Origin: Bartonella sp. TP
Lineage (GTDB): Bacteria > Pseudomonadota > Alphaproteobacteria > Rhizobiales > Rhizobiaceae
Assembly: GCF_030406085.1 (NCBI RefSeq)
Contig: NZ_CP129002.1
Coordinates: 496,001 to 560,000 of the forward strand
Direction of reading: 5' to 3'
DNA: 64,000 nt
Below, in pieces: positions 57,413 to 64,000 of this stretch. The notes beneath the pieces were generated by a model, which saw nothing but the letters and a program-made list of their open reading frames with translations, was not told the origin of the DNA and ran no database searches. Made by a program: the position numbers and the translations under genes. Every line of letters begins with the position of its first letter. Position 1 is the first letter of the stretch.

Positions 57413-57791
57413 TTTTGCGCCGAAAAATATAGGCAAAACCCAGCTCGCACAGGCTAAGCCCAAACATACCGCACAAAAAAGCACTTAGCGAAAGCAAGCT
57501 TTGTGGCATAAGCTCACTCTTTGGCACAACATTATAATACAATAAAAGCCGATATAAAATATGCGAAGATAGCTCCGCGCCATAAATAGAGCAAAGCGCC
57601 CCAGCGATATATTCTAAAATACGCTGCATTATATTTCCCTTTTTAACATAGATCTGACGTACAAAAACGCCAAAAAAAGCCGCCATAGTTATCGTAAAAT
57701 AATTATAATTGCCAACTATGTTCTTACTGGCTAGCTCGTTCATCAAAGCCTCGCCTGCTTGTGCCTTAGCCGCTTGTATAAAACTAGCCAT
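57402..57791 (-). CDS. Small membrane protein, holin candidate
   Basis: 129 residues with three likely membrane segments (about 30-48, 57-76 and 100-120) and a charged end (FRRKNEL). Its place after lysozyme and spanins in a lysis cassette suggests a holin, which would perforate the inner membrane at a set time. Sequence alone does not identify a holin family. Overlaps the Rz1 gene and the winged-helix gene. Confidence 0.55.
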   Translation of the reverse strand: MASFIQAAKAQAGEALMNELASKNIVGNYNYFTITMAAFFGVFVRQIYVKKGNIMQRILEYIAGALCSIYGAELSSHILYRLLLYYNVVPKSELMPQSLLSLSAFLCGMFGLSLCELGFAYIFRRKNEL

Positions 57792-57949
57792 TGGCTTAAA
57801 TCACGCTCTCTAGCCACAAGCAAAGCCGGATAGTGCGGGCTTGGTAGCGTTGGCATTAGGCTTGTTATGCTTGCGCAAGGGCTTACATGCTGTGCGCAAC
57901 CCGCCAAGAGCAAGGCAAAGCTGATAGTCAGACATGGTTTTAATTTCAC
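57743..57949 (-). CDS. Rz1-like outer-membrane spanin lipoprotein
   Basis: 68 residues, GTG start with the strong leader AAGGAAAGG. Lipoprotein signal ending LLLAGC at about residue 18, and a short mature part with several prolines (LMPTLPSPHYPA), as in Rz1 proteins. It overlaps the Rz gene by 140 nt in another frame, the known arrangement of Rz/Rz1 pairs. Together the two span the periplasm and fuse the membranes in the last lysis step. Confidence 0.72.
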   Translation of the reverse strand: MKLKPCLTISFALLLAGCAQHVSPCASITSLMPTLPSPHYPALLVARERDLSQWLVLYKRLRHKQARL

Positions 57950-58097
57950 TTTCTAACCTTTCCTTATTTCGATAAAAATAAATCTGCTTTGCAAGCGCGT
58001 GAAGCTCCACGCGCTGCTTGCTATAAAAAAATCCCCCGGCAAAAGCAGCCACCAGCAAGATAAAACTGCCAAAACTCGCCAAGCCTACAAAGCGCAT
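57810..58097 (-). CDS. Rz-like inner-membrane spanin
   Basis: 95 residues. N-terminal membrane segment (about 5-25) and a charged helical periplasmic domain (VELHALAKQIYFYRNKERLE). Start overlaps the lysozyme stop by 13 nt. Its 3' part contains the Rz1 gene in another frame. Confidence 0.72.
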   Translation of the reverse strand: MRFVGLASFGSFILLVAAFAGGFFYSKQRVELHALAKQIYFYRNKERLESEIKTMSDYQLCLALGGLRTACKPLRKHNKPNANATKPALSGFACG

Positions 58098-58768
58098 TTT
58101 TGATAATATTTGTGATAGTAATACAAGCCAGAGCCAGCGCTGAGCAGAATAAAAACCCCCAGCACAAATTGCAACACAGGCGAGCTAGCCACCATATTAG
58201 CCACAGCCGCTACAATACCAGTAAGCGGTACTAGCGCCCGCAACCCAGCGCGCCCCTTATGCGCAAAATCGCCAGCATCTACCAAAACTGAATTGCTGTA
58301 TTTACGGCTAGTATAGTTGGATTTGTGCCACAAGGCCGCCTCTTTCGAACGACGATGCACCAAGCCCGGGCATACAACACCACGCACATGCACCCATTTC
58401 ATTAGCTCAATCGGCACTTGCTCATATTGGCCTTGATTTAGCTTTTGCAGCAAACTAGATTTCTCAAAATTCTGCGCACCAACATTATAACTAAAAATAA
58501 CCATGGCCGCGAATTGACTAATATTTAGCGGTACCTGAACTAAGCGATTTACTAAAGCTTCATATTGGCGTACATCTCGGCGCAGGATCTCTTCTGCCTG
58601 CTGTTGGTTGATGCGCATTCCTTCTACAACCTGCGGTTGGCCAGATGAACTGGTGTGCCCATAACCTATAGTTAATATACCTGCTGAATCACGATAACTC
58701 TGCAGCTTACAACCCTCTAAACTCATTAATTGTATTAATCCGCCATTGCTGATTCTTTGCTGATTCAT
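58085..58768 (-). CDS. Phage lysozyme (GH24, T4-type) with C-terminal membrane segments
   Basis: 227 residues. Catalytic triad as in T4 lysozyme: Glu18, Asp27 and Thr33 (LEGCKLQSYRDSAGILTIGY), with the same spacing (9 and 6 residues). No N-terminal signal, so export depends on the holin, or on the unusual hydrophobic C-terminal segments (about 178-222), which could anchor the enzyme. The catalytic domain ends near residue 155. Cleaves peptidoglycan during lysis. Confidence 0.88.
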   Translation of the reverse strand: MNQQRISNGGLIQLMSLEGCKLQSYRDSAGILTIGYGHTSSSGQPQVVEGMRINQQQAEEILRRDVRQYEALVNRLVQVPLNISQFAAMVIFSYNVGAQNFEKSSLLQKLNQGQYEQVPIELMKWVHVRGVVCPGLVHRRSKEAALWHKSNYTSRKYSNSVLVDAGDFAHKGRAGLRALVPLTGIVAAVANMVASSPVLQFVLGVFILLSAGSGLYYYHKYYQKCAL

Positions 58769-58779
58769 TGCAACTTCCT

Positions 58780-58962
58780 CTATTTATTTTTTTCTAAAAC
58801 CGCGATGCGAATGGCTAAATCTGCTAGCGTTTCATTCACCTGCTCCAACACCGCACTTAAACTAACATGGGCAATTTCGCCATGCTGATACACCATCAGG
58901 CGAATCTTTGCTATATCCTGCACCGCGCCAAAAGCCGCGGGGTCTTGATCCATTATTGCCAT
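58780..58962 (-). CDS. Small phage-module protein, function unknown
   Basis: 60 residues, ribosome binding site GAGG. C-terminal half is predicted coiled coil (VLEQVNETLADLAIRIAVLE). Lies between the fibre gene and the lysozyme gene, 7 nt after the former. Not recognised. Confidence 0.55.
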   Translation of the reverse strand: MAIMDQDPAAFGAVQDIAKIRLMVYQHGEIAHVSLSAVLEQVNETLADLAIRIAVLEKNK

Positions 58963-58969
58963 CTTTGCC

Positions 58970-59974
58970 TCATATTTTAATAATATAATTGATACTAATA
59001 TTCTTTGGCCGCATGCCAGCGCTAGCGCCCTGCTTTACCGTTGTAATCTTATGCGTATGTTTACCGGTAACTTCTAGCTCATCGGGACCTCTATACAATC
59101 CTTCATCATCATTAAACATTTTAGGAAAATCCTTGTGCACTGGCTTGGCTGGCTTGCCTTCTTCGCTCCATTCTACTAAGCGATTATGGCCATGCGGCCC
59201 TATTTCCTCCAGCGATAATTTATGCTTATGCGCCTTGTTTTCATCAGCTTGAAAGCTACCAAAAATCCGGCCAATATCTAGCCCCCTGCCCGAATCAAAA
59301 CCACGAATAAACACACCGCGCAAATCCGGCAAGGCAAATTTACTGCCCTCACCACCGCCATAATTCTGGCCAATAATTTTATACAGCTGCGGATATTTAG
59401 CCGATTCCAGCATGCTGCCATCGCAAAACAGCCAGCCCTGTGGTGGCTTGAGCCCAGCAAAAGACAAAATCGTACCGCTAATCGCCGTTTGCCCGGCTAG
59501 CTCACCATATAAATTCGCCACAAACCAGCCAGAAATAACATTGCCATCTACATGCAATTGCACAGCATAAAGCAGCTCGTAACAGTTGCCCTTGGTCAAA
59601 TCACCAGCTTCTAACGCCGTTACCTCTTGCTTTACCGTGCTAAATTTATAAATCTGCACTGCTTTTTCGGCATTAACAGCCAATTTATCCGCACCCTTTG
59701 AGTCACAATGCGGAATTAGGTAAAATCGCATGCCCTCGCGCAATCTAACAATTGGCGAGCAACTCTTGATGCAATAAACTGGCTCGGCAGTGGCTTGGGC
59801 GTGGGCCGTGCTAAGCTTTGGCGCCAAATCCACCAAATATTCAGCAAAACGCTGCATCATGGCCCGGGCCGAATCATTGGTAAGCTTAGCTGGCTGGCCA
59901 AGCTCCCATTTTATAGCCTCATCAACATTGGCATTGCTGGCCGCTTCTTGCGACCATTCATATATGTTAGACAT
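58970..59974 (-). CDS. Tail-fibre protein with collar domain, copy A
   Basis: 334 residues. An N-terminal domain shared with the next gene (SNIYEWSQEAASNA, NDSARAMMQRFAEYL), probably the tail-attachment end, and a C-terminal Tail_Collar-type domain: PQGWLFCDGSML, LPDLRGVFIRGFDSGRGLD, then a His-rich end (NKAHKHKLSL, KHTHKITT) and KNISINYIIKI. Such ends bind receptors on the host surface. The two copies differ mostly in the middle and in the tip. Confidence 0.86.
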   Translation of the reverse strand: MSNIYEWSQEAASNANVDEAIKWELGQPAKLTNDSARAMMQRFAEYLVDLAPKLSTAHAQATAEPVYCIKSCSPIVRLREGMRFYLIPHCDSKGADKLAVNAEKAVQIYKFSTVKQEVTALEAGDLTKGNCYELLYAVQLHVDGNVISGWFVANLYGELAGQTAISGTILSFAGLKPPQGWLFCDGSMLESAKYPQLYKIIGQNYGGGEGSKFALPDLRGVFIRGFDSGRGLDIGRIFGSFQADENKAHKHKLSLEEIGPHGHNRLVEWSEEGKPAKPVHKDFPKMFNDDEGLYRGPDELEVTGKHTHKITTVKQGASAGMRPKNISINYIIKI

Positions 59975-59985
59975 TTAGCCCTACC

Positions 59986-60954
59986 TTAGGTTTTTATCAT
60001 ATAATGCAGCGCATAATTCTTTGGCCGGGCCTCACTAGCGCCGTCATCTTCGCAAACTATATTGTGCTTATGCTTGCCCGCTGGCTCAATTGCTGGAATA
60101 TCCGGCTTATAATAAGTAGAGGGCCCCTCGGCCGACTGCTGCGGATACAGCGAATTGCGCACATTGCCGCCAGGCCCTAGCACTCTGTGCGTATGCTCCC
60201 CGGCTTCTTCACAAATAATTTTATGCGTATGCTCTTTATTCGCATCTTCTTGATATGACGCAAATTCGCGCTTGGCATCTAGCCCGCGACCCGAATCAAA
60301 GCCGCGCAAAAATACCCCGCGCAAATCTGGTATTTTAAAAAAGTCCGGCCCCTTTTTTGTAGCGCCCCAAACATCGCCAATCGCCGCATATAGCTGCTTA
60401 TATTCAATCTTGCGCAACTCAGAACCGTCACATAATAACCATTCCAAAGATTTCAGCGTAAGAGCGCTAAAACAAGCAATACTACCAGCTGGCATTTTAG
60501 CAGGCTTCGACAAACGCGTGGGGTTGGTTAAAAACCACCCGCCAGAAGGCTGCAAAGCGCTACTGTAAATAATCTCGTAAATACACCCGGCCTGGCAAGC
60601 CCCAGCCGGAGTTGGGATAAGACCAGTAGCACCAGATTGAAATACCGGCTTTAACCCTAGATTACCAAGCTGTATCTGCAGATTTTTACTATTGGTAATG
60701 TTTTGCTTATAATAAATACGCAAACCGTCCTTATATTTGCTAATGGGCGAGCTGGCATTTATGCTCAGCTCATCACCATTGCCTTGCACATTTGCTGTAC
60801 CGCTTAAATCGCCCAAATATTCTGCTATACGCCGCATCATAGCACGTGCCGAATCATTAACCGAGCTTGGCGGCTGGCCTTCTTGCCAATTTATTATATC
60901 ATCGCTATTGCCATTAGCGTCGGCATTCAGGGACCATTCATAAATCGAACTCAT
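59986..60954 (-). CDS. Tail-fibre protein with collar domain, copy B
   Basis: 322 residues. Paralogue of copy A with the same plan: MSSIYEWSLNADANGNSDD, NDSARAMMRRIAEYL at the attachment end, then LEWLLCDGSELR, IPDLRGVFLRGFDSGRGLD and the tip with KEHTHKII, HTHRVLG and a closing NYALHYMIKT. Tandem paralogous fibres suggest host-range variation or a hetero-oligomeric fibre. 11 nt upstream of copy A. Confidence 0.86.
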   Translation of the reverse strand: MSSIYEWSLNADANGNSDDIINWQEGQPPSSVNDSARAMMRRIAEYLGDLSGTANVQGNGDELSINASSPISKYKDGLRIYYKQNITNSKNLQIQLGNLGLKPVFQSGATGLIPTPAGACQAGCIYEIIYSSALQPSGGWFLTNPTRLSKPAKMPAGSIACFSALTLKSLEWLLCDGSELRKIEYKQLYAAIGDVWGATKKGPDFFKIPDLRGVFLRGFDSGRGLDAKREFASYQEDANKEHTHKIICEEAGEHTHRVLGPGGNVRNSLYPQQSAEGPSTYYKPDIPAIEPAGKHKHNIVCEDDGASEARPKNYALHYMIKT

Positions 60955-60965
60955 GTTTTACCTGC

Positions 60966-61781
60966 CTATTTGCCAAGCAATTTGCTAAAAATACTGCCCC
61001 AGCCTTGCCCGCCGCTAACACTGCGCTGCGCACTGCCGCTGCCATAGCGCCCCGCGGCAGAATTCATCGCATCTTTTAACAATTGCAACCGATTCCAGCC
61101 CTCATTATCCTTGTCGAGCCAAGATTGCCAATTGCTATTTAATTTATCCTGCGCGTTTTTATCTAGCATCGCCCCGCCATGCAACTGCGCAGCCGCATTG
61201 TTGCTCTGTGCACCCAGCATATTCGCCGCGCCATTCAGCTGGCCAAGCCGCGCCCGGTCAATTTGTCCATTTGCATTCATCATATTGGCAATATCTTGAT
61301 TATATTGCAGGGCATTGGCGCTAGAGGCAATTGTGCCCAATCTGTTGGCCAAAACAGCGTTATTTGCACCCGAGCCATACCGGCCAGCACCGCTCATTTG
61401 CGAATTTATAGTGGTGGCAGCGTCATTCAAACCATTATTCAAGGCTGTTTGAAAATTGCTATTATGTCCGATATATTTACCGCTAGCCAAATCGCTAAGA
61501 TTATTCTGCGACGATGTTGCGCCAGAAAGAATACTACTCAAATAAGGATTATTAAATTGGCCACCAATTGCAGCTAGATTATTCATAGCATTTTTGCTCA
61601 TATCGCTCAAATCTGCCACGCGCTGCCCAGTATAAGCATGTCCGCCCTGGCCATTATTATATAAATTACTAGCATCACTGGCAAAGCGCTCAAACAACCC
61701 ACGGGCCCAATCTGGTGGGCTATATTGGCTAGTACTCGTTTGTTGCGTATGCGAATTTTTGCCAAAAACATGACTACCCAT
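60966..61781 (-). CDS. Phage virion protein, Asn/Ser/Gly-rich (ejection or tail-tip candidate)
   Basis: 271 residues, low-complexity and rich in Asn, Ala, Gly and Ser. Front: TSQYSPPDWARGLFERFAS. Middle is a set of helical Ala/Asn-rich repeats. The composition resembles internal virion or tail-tip proteins encoded between tail hub and fibres in podophages. No family assigned with confidence. Overlaps the next gene by 8 nt. Confidence 0.6.
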   Translation of the reverse strand: MGSHVFGKNSHTQQTSTSQYSPPDWARGLFERFASDASNLYNNGQGGHAYTGQRVADLSDMSKNAMNNLAAIGGQFNNPYLSSILSGATSSQNNLSDLASGKYIGHNSNFQTALNNGLNDAATTINSQMSGAGRYGSGANNAVLANRLGTIASSANALQYNQDIANMMNANGQIDRARLGQLNGAANMLGAQSNNAAAQLHGGAMLDKNAQDKLNSNWQSWLDKDNEGWNRLQLLKDAMNSAAGRYGSGSAQRSVSGGQGWGSIFSKLLGK

Positions 61782-62211
61782 GCGTTAAGTCCTTTCTATA
61801 TTTTAAAATCTCTGGCTTATAGCCAAGCTGGCCCAAAACACGTAGCCAGCCAATGCGGCCCACGGGGCAGATTTCACTTGCACCATGGTCGCGTCCATAT
61901 TGTTCTAATTGCGGCAAAAATTGTGCTAGCACCGTGCCGCCCCTGCCGCCAAGCTGGCACAGATTCAGCCGCTTTTTACCTTCTAAAGTTAGCTTAAGCT
62001 CGGTGGTTAAAAAAGCAATAAACTCTTCTTGCTCGTCTAGAATCAGCCACATTTCATGGCGACCGCTGGTAATGTCCTGCAAAATATCTAGCACAGCTAT
62101 ATCACCCGGAAAGCGCCGGGCTAGCTTTTCCATAGCTTGGCTCAGCTGCTCTTTATACCGTAATAATCGCGCCAAACTCCAGCTGCTACAATTATATAGC
62201 TTATATTTCAT
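61774..62211 (-). CDS. GNAT-like small phage protein
   Basis: 145 residues. The C-terminal half has DHGASEICPVGRIGWLRVLG and LGYKPEILKYRKDL, resembling the acetyltransferase-like proteins found next to tail genes in podophages (GNAT fold, role unclear). The usual GNAT acetyl-CoA loop is not obvious. Lies between the tail-hub gene and the ejection candidate. Confidence 0.55.
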   Translation of the reverse strand: MKYKLYNCSSWSLARLLRYKEQLSQAMEKLARRFPGDIAVLDILQDITSGRHEMWLILDEQEEFIAFLTTELKLTLEGKKRLNLCQLGGRGGTVLAQFLPQLEQYGRDHGASEICPVGRIGWLRVLGQLGYKPEILKYRKDLTHG

Positions 62212-62220
62212 CTTGTTTCC

Positions 62221-63678
62221 TTATCTAGCTCCTGCAGGATTAATCTGTGTTTCAAAGCCACGTATATGTGTCCAGGAAACGCCTGCTGGTATGTTCAAGC
62301 GAAAGCGCAAATAGCGCGCCCGCGCGGCCACATGCACCCGCCCAGTATGCCGGGCTGGTTTTCGCACCGAAGCCCAGCTTATCGGCATAGTGATTTTTTC
62401 GCGCTCGCCAATAGAAATTGTAAAATTATCGCTATCAACAATCGGCCGCACATAATCCATCTTTTGTAAATTACCAGCCATATCGCTAAATTCCTGGCTT
62501 TCAATAGTAGCCGCCATTGCTGGCCCGCTAAAGCTGCACAAGCGCCCAGAAACGTCAATTGCGCCAAGTACTGGCCGCCCACCCCGCCATTTTGGATCGT
62601 CAAGCGAATAGGGCAAATCGTCAATGCTTTTAGAAACCTTATCGAGACCTTCTAAAGTATAGCCAATGCTATAAATCGCCATCAGCGCCTTTAGCTCTAG
62701 CTCTATACGGCTCCAGCCACATTGCATCCAGTCATACACCAACAATTCGGTAAATACCCCGCTGCCGCTATAATCTATGGCCCAATATACACGGCTATTA
62801 TATGGGTCTATCGCTGCTTTGATATTTGTTGCCTCGCTGCTAAAATGGCTAGATATCTTGCTATTTACCTTGCCATAGCCGATGGGAATTGTGGTGCCGT
62901 CGCTGGAGATTTGAAAAAATCCACCCTCATCAACATAAAACAGTGTTTGCCCACGCCCGGCAAGCGAACCATAAAACTTTAAGCCCTGCCGATCTTGCAA
63001 TTTGCGAAAGCTGAAAATAATATCGGAACCGGGAATAAACTGACCATAATAAATAGCACTCTCTAGAAAAATTATCGGATTGCTATCCTCCGAGCTATTT
63101 TGCACCCGCCCACCTTGAGGAAAATCCTGATAATCGCAATTGCGCTCACCCGGTTTCCAAAATTCTGCGTCATTCAACCCGCTCCAATGCACACGATTTG
63201 GATGGTCGGGCAGCTGCATTAAACACACAAAATCGCCCCAAATCTTTACCAAGCCAGCGCGTGGTGGGTTGCCAGCCATATCGCGAAATTTGGTAGAGCG
63301 CCCAATTTCAAAAATCTGCGGCTTATCATTCGCATTAACAGCAATGATATAATTGCCAAAAATAGCAAAATTCCACTGCGCAATCTTAGAAGCAGCATAG
63401 GGCCCACTTTCGCGGCTAATATCGCGCCAGCTATTTTCGCCATTATCCATCATAAATAATTTACTGCCAGTAGCGACAAAAATAATCACCTTGCCCTCGG
63501 CATCACGCATCGCCAATGAGCCGTAAATCTCGCCTTTTATTTCTTGGCTAATCGGCTCTAGCGAAGGCATGGGCGTATAAGAATCAAGCCCCAGCAAAAC
63601 ATTACAAATATTCTCGCTACATTCAGAATTTAAAACAGCATCATCTGGGCAATATGGCGCTATGGGAATAAAACTCAT
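62221..63678 (-). CDS. Phage tail-hub/DNA-stabilisation-like protein (P22 gp10-like)
   Basis: 485 residues, all beta. Repeating segments such as IYGSLAMRDAEGKVIIFVAT, NFAIFGNYIIAVNANDKPQI, HWSGLNDAEFW and SRVYWAIDYSGS fit a beta-propeller of the P22 gp10 (packaged-DNA-stabilising, tail-hub) type, common in podophages and in related alphaproteobacterial prophages. Not a direct alignment, so family is inferred. Strong evidence that the module is podovirus-like. Confidence 0.65.
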   Translation of the reverse strand: MSFIPIAPYCPDDAVLNSECSENICNVLLGLDSYTPMPSLEPISQEIKGEIYGSLAMRDAEGKVIIFVATGSKLFMMDNGENSWRDISRESGPYAASKIAQWNFAIFGNYIIAVNANDKPQIFEIGRSTKFRDMAGNPPRAGLVKIWGDFVCLMQLPDHPNRVHWSGLNDAEFWKPGERNCDYQDFPQGGRVQNSSEDSNPIIFLESAIYYGQFIPGSDIIFSFRKLQDRQGLKFYGSLAGRGQTLFYVDEGGFFQISSDGTTIPIGYGKVNSKISSHFSSEATNIKAAIDPYNSRVYWAIDYSGSGVFTELLVYDWMQCGWSRIELELKALMAIYSIGYTLEGLDKVSKSIDDLPYSLDDPKWRGGRPVLGAIDVSGRLCSFSGPAMAATIESQEFSDMAGNLQKMDYVRPIVDSDNFTISIGEREKITMPISWASVRKPARHTGRVHVAARARYLRFRLNIPAGVSWTHIRGFETQINPAGAR

Positions 63679-63694
63679 AAATCACCCCTTTCCA

Positions 63695-64000
63695 TTAAAA
63701 ATTGGTGGCCACAATGCGCCCCAAGCCAGAGCTGCGTGATTGCTGTGTTTGAAACAAGGCCAGCTGTTCGCTATAATTGCGCAAGGCAGCCTGGGCAGAT
63801 TGTGGATTATTTAGAAAATTCTGATATAAATCAAATAGAGCCCGCGCTTTTATCAAATCAAAAGCCTGGTCAAAAAATTGCTCGGCACTATAGCCCACAT
63901 AATTCACCACCACACTCATATCATTGCCAGCAAATAGCGGCTTTATGCCCAATTGCCCACTAAAATAAGTATAATAATAGGGTCGATTTCCTGGCTCGCG
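63695..64000 (-). CDS. Phage-module protein, 5' end beyond the right edge
   Basis: The frame stays open to the last base, so only the C-terminal ~101 residues are seen. Ends RSSGLGRIVATNF; includes FDQAFDLIKARALFDLYQNF (helical). A TTG at 63952 is not a convincing start because the frame continues upstream with no stop. Position before the tail-hub gene suggests a head-tail connector or portal-adjacent protein, but no family can be named. Confidence 0.6.
   Translation of the reverse strand, partial: REPGNRPYYYTYFSGQLGIKPLFAGNDMSVVVNYVGYSAEQFFDQAFDLIKARALFDLYQNFLNNPQSAQAALRNYSEQLALFQTQQSRSSGLGRIVATNF

Larger units (their letters stand above)
57044..64000 (-). mobile_element. Phage lysis/tail module (prophage or domesticated particle), left part
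   Basis: Twelve genes, all on the minus strand, closely spaced or overlapping: P22-like tail proteins at the right, then two collar-domain fibres, lysozyme, Rz/Rz1, a holin candidate and a winged-helix protein at the left. No integrase, repressor, attachment site or tRNA is visible at the left border. Head and packaging genes, if present, would lie beyond the right edge. Base composition matches the host. Confidence 0.85.

Noticed and set aside
1-64000. CRISPR array, insertion sequence, tRNA or rRNA
   Set aside because: No spaced direct repeats of CRISPR size, no transposase frame, and no cloverleaf or rRNA-like sequence was recognised by eye in the gaps. A tRNA scan would be decisive.

Overview
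The window looks like the chromosome of an alphaproteobacterium of the Rhizobiales (Hyphomicrobiales), close to the Bartonella/Brucella side but probably not Bartonella itself. Support: the trxA-addA-addB-tsaE-divL block after folC, an IalB-family gene overlapping rlmN, a DUF930 gene, a class I lysyl-tRNA synthetase, a ChvI-type regulator, and two arrays of Omp25/Hbp-like beta-barrel genes. Base composition is moderately AT-rich. Several housekeeping proteins are eroded (PheT editing domain, ChvI-like receiver), which fits a host-associated, mildly reduced genome.

Layout. 1-14.4 kb: end of folC, then a minus-strand run trxA, addA, addB, tsaE, divL; an MsbA-like exporter on the plus strand; a ChvI-like regulator, rlmN and an IalB-family protein. 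14.6-23.5 kb: nrdB-nrdA-glutaredoxin; a YgjP-like metallopeptidase and an alpha/beta hydrolase on the minus strand; infC (AUU start), rpmI, rplT, pheS, pheT. 23.7-30.4 kb: dapE, an MFS transporter, DUF930, a BON-LysM protein, and dnaJ-dnaK with an RpoH-type promoter. 30.5-35.9 kb: tamA-tamB, the outer-membrane assembly pair. 36.0-40.2 kb: first array of beta-barrel genes (five intact, one short secreted relative, one broken copy), closed by a strong terminator. 40.3-53.1 kb: grpE, hemW, dapD, argB, an unrecognised gene with an unusual structured non-coding segment, a lytic transglycosylase, rmuC, prfC, lysK, a solute-binding protein, truA, fmt, def. 53.2-57.0 kb: second array of five beta-barrel genes. 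57.0-64.0 kb: a phage lysis and tail module on the minus strand, running off the right edge.

How it fits together. Surface variation appears to be the main theme: ten intact outer-membrane barrels in two arrays, with near-identical blocks shared between neighbours and divergent segments elsewhere, indicating recent duplication or gene conversion. TamAB next to the first array and AddAB recombination genes in the same window fit this but do not prove a link. The phage module starts 4 nt after the second array. It carries a complete lysis cassette (SAR/anchored-type lysozyme, overlapping Rz/Rz1 spanins, holin candidate) and P22-like tail components. Bartonella relatives are known to carry a domesticated phage, the Bartonella gene transfer agent, and related prophages; whether this module is a prophage or a domesticated particle cannot be decided from this window. 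No tRNA, rRNA, CRISPR array or insertion sequence was seen, and no gap exceeds 300 bases.
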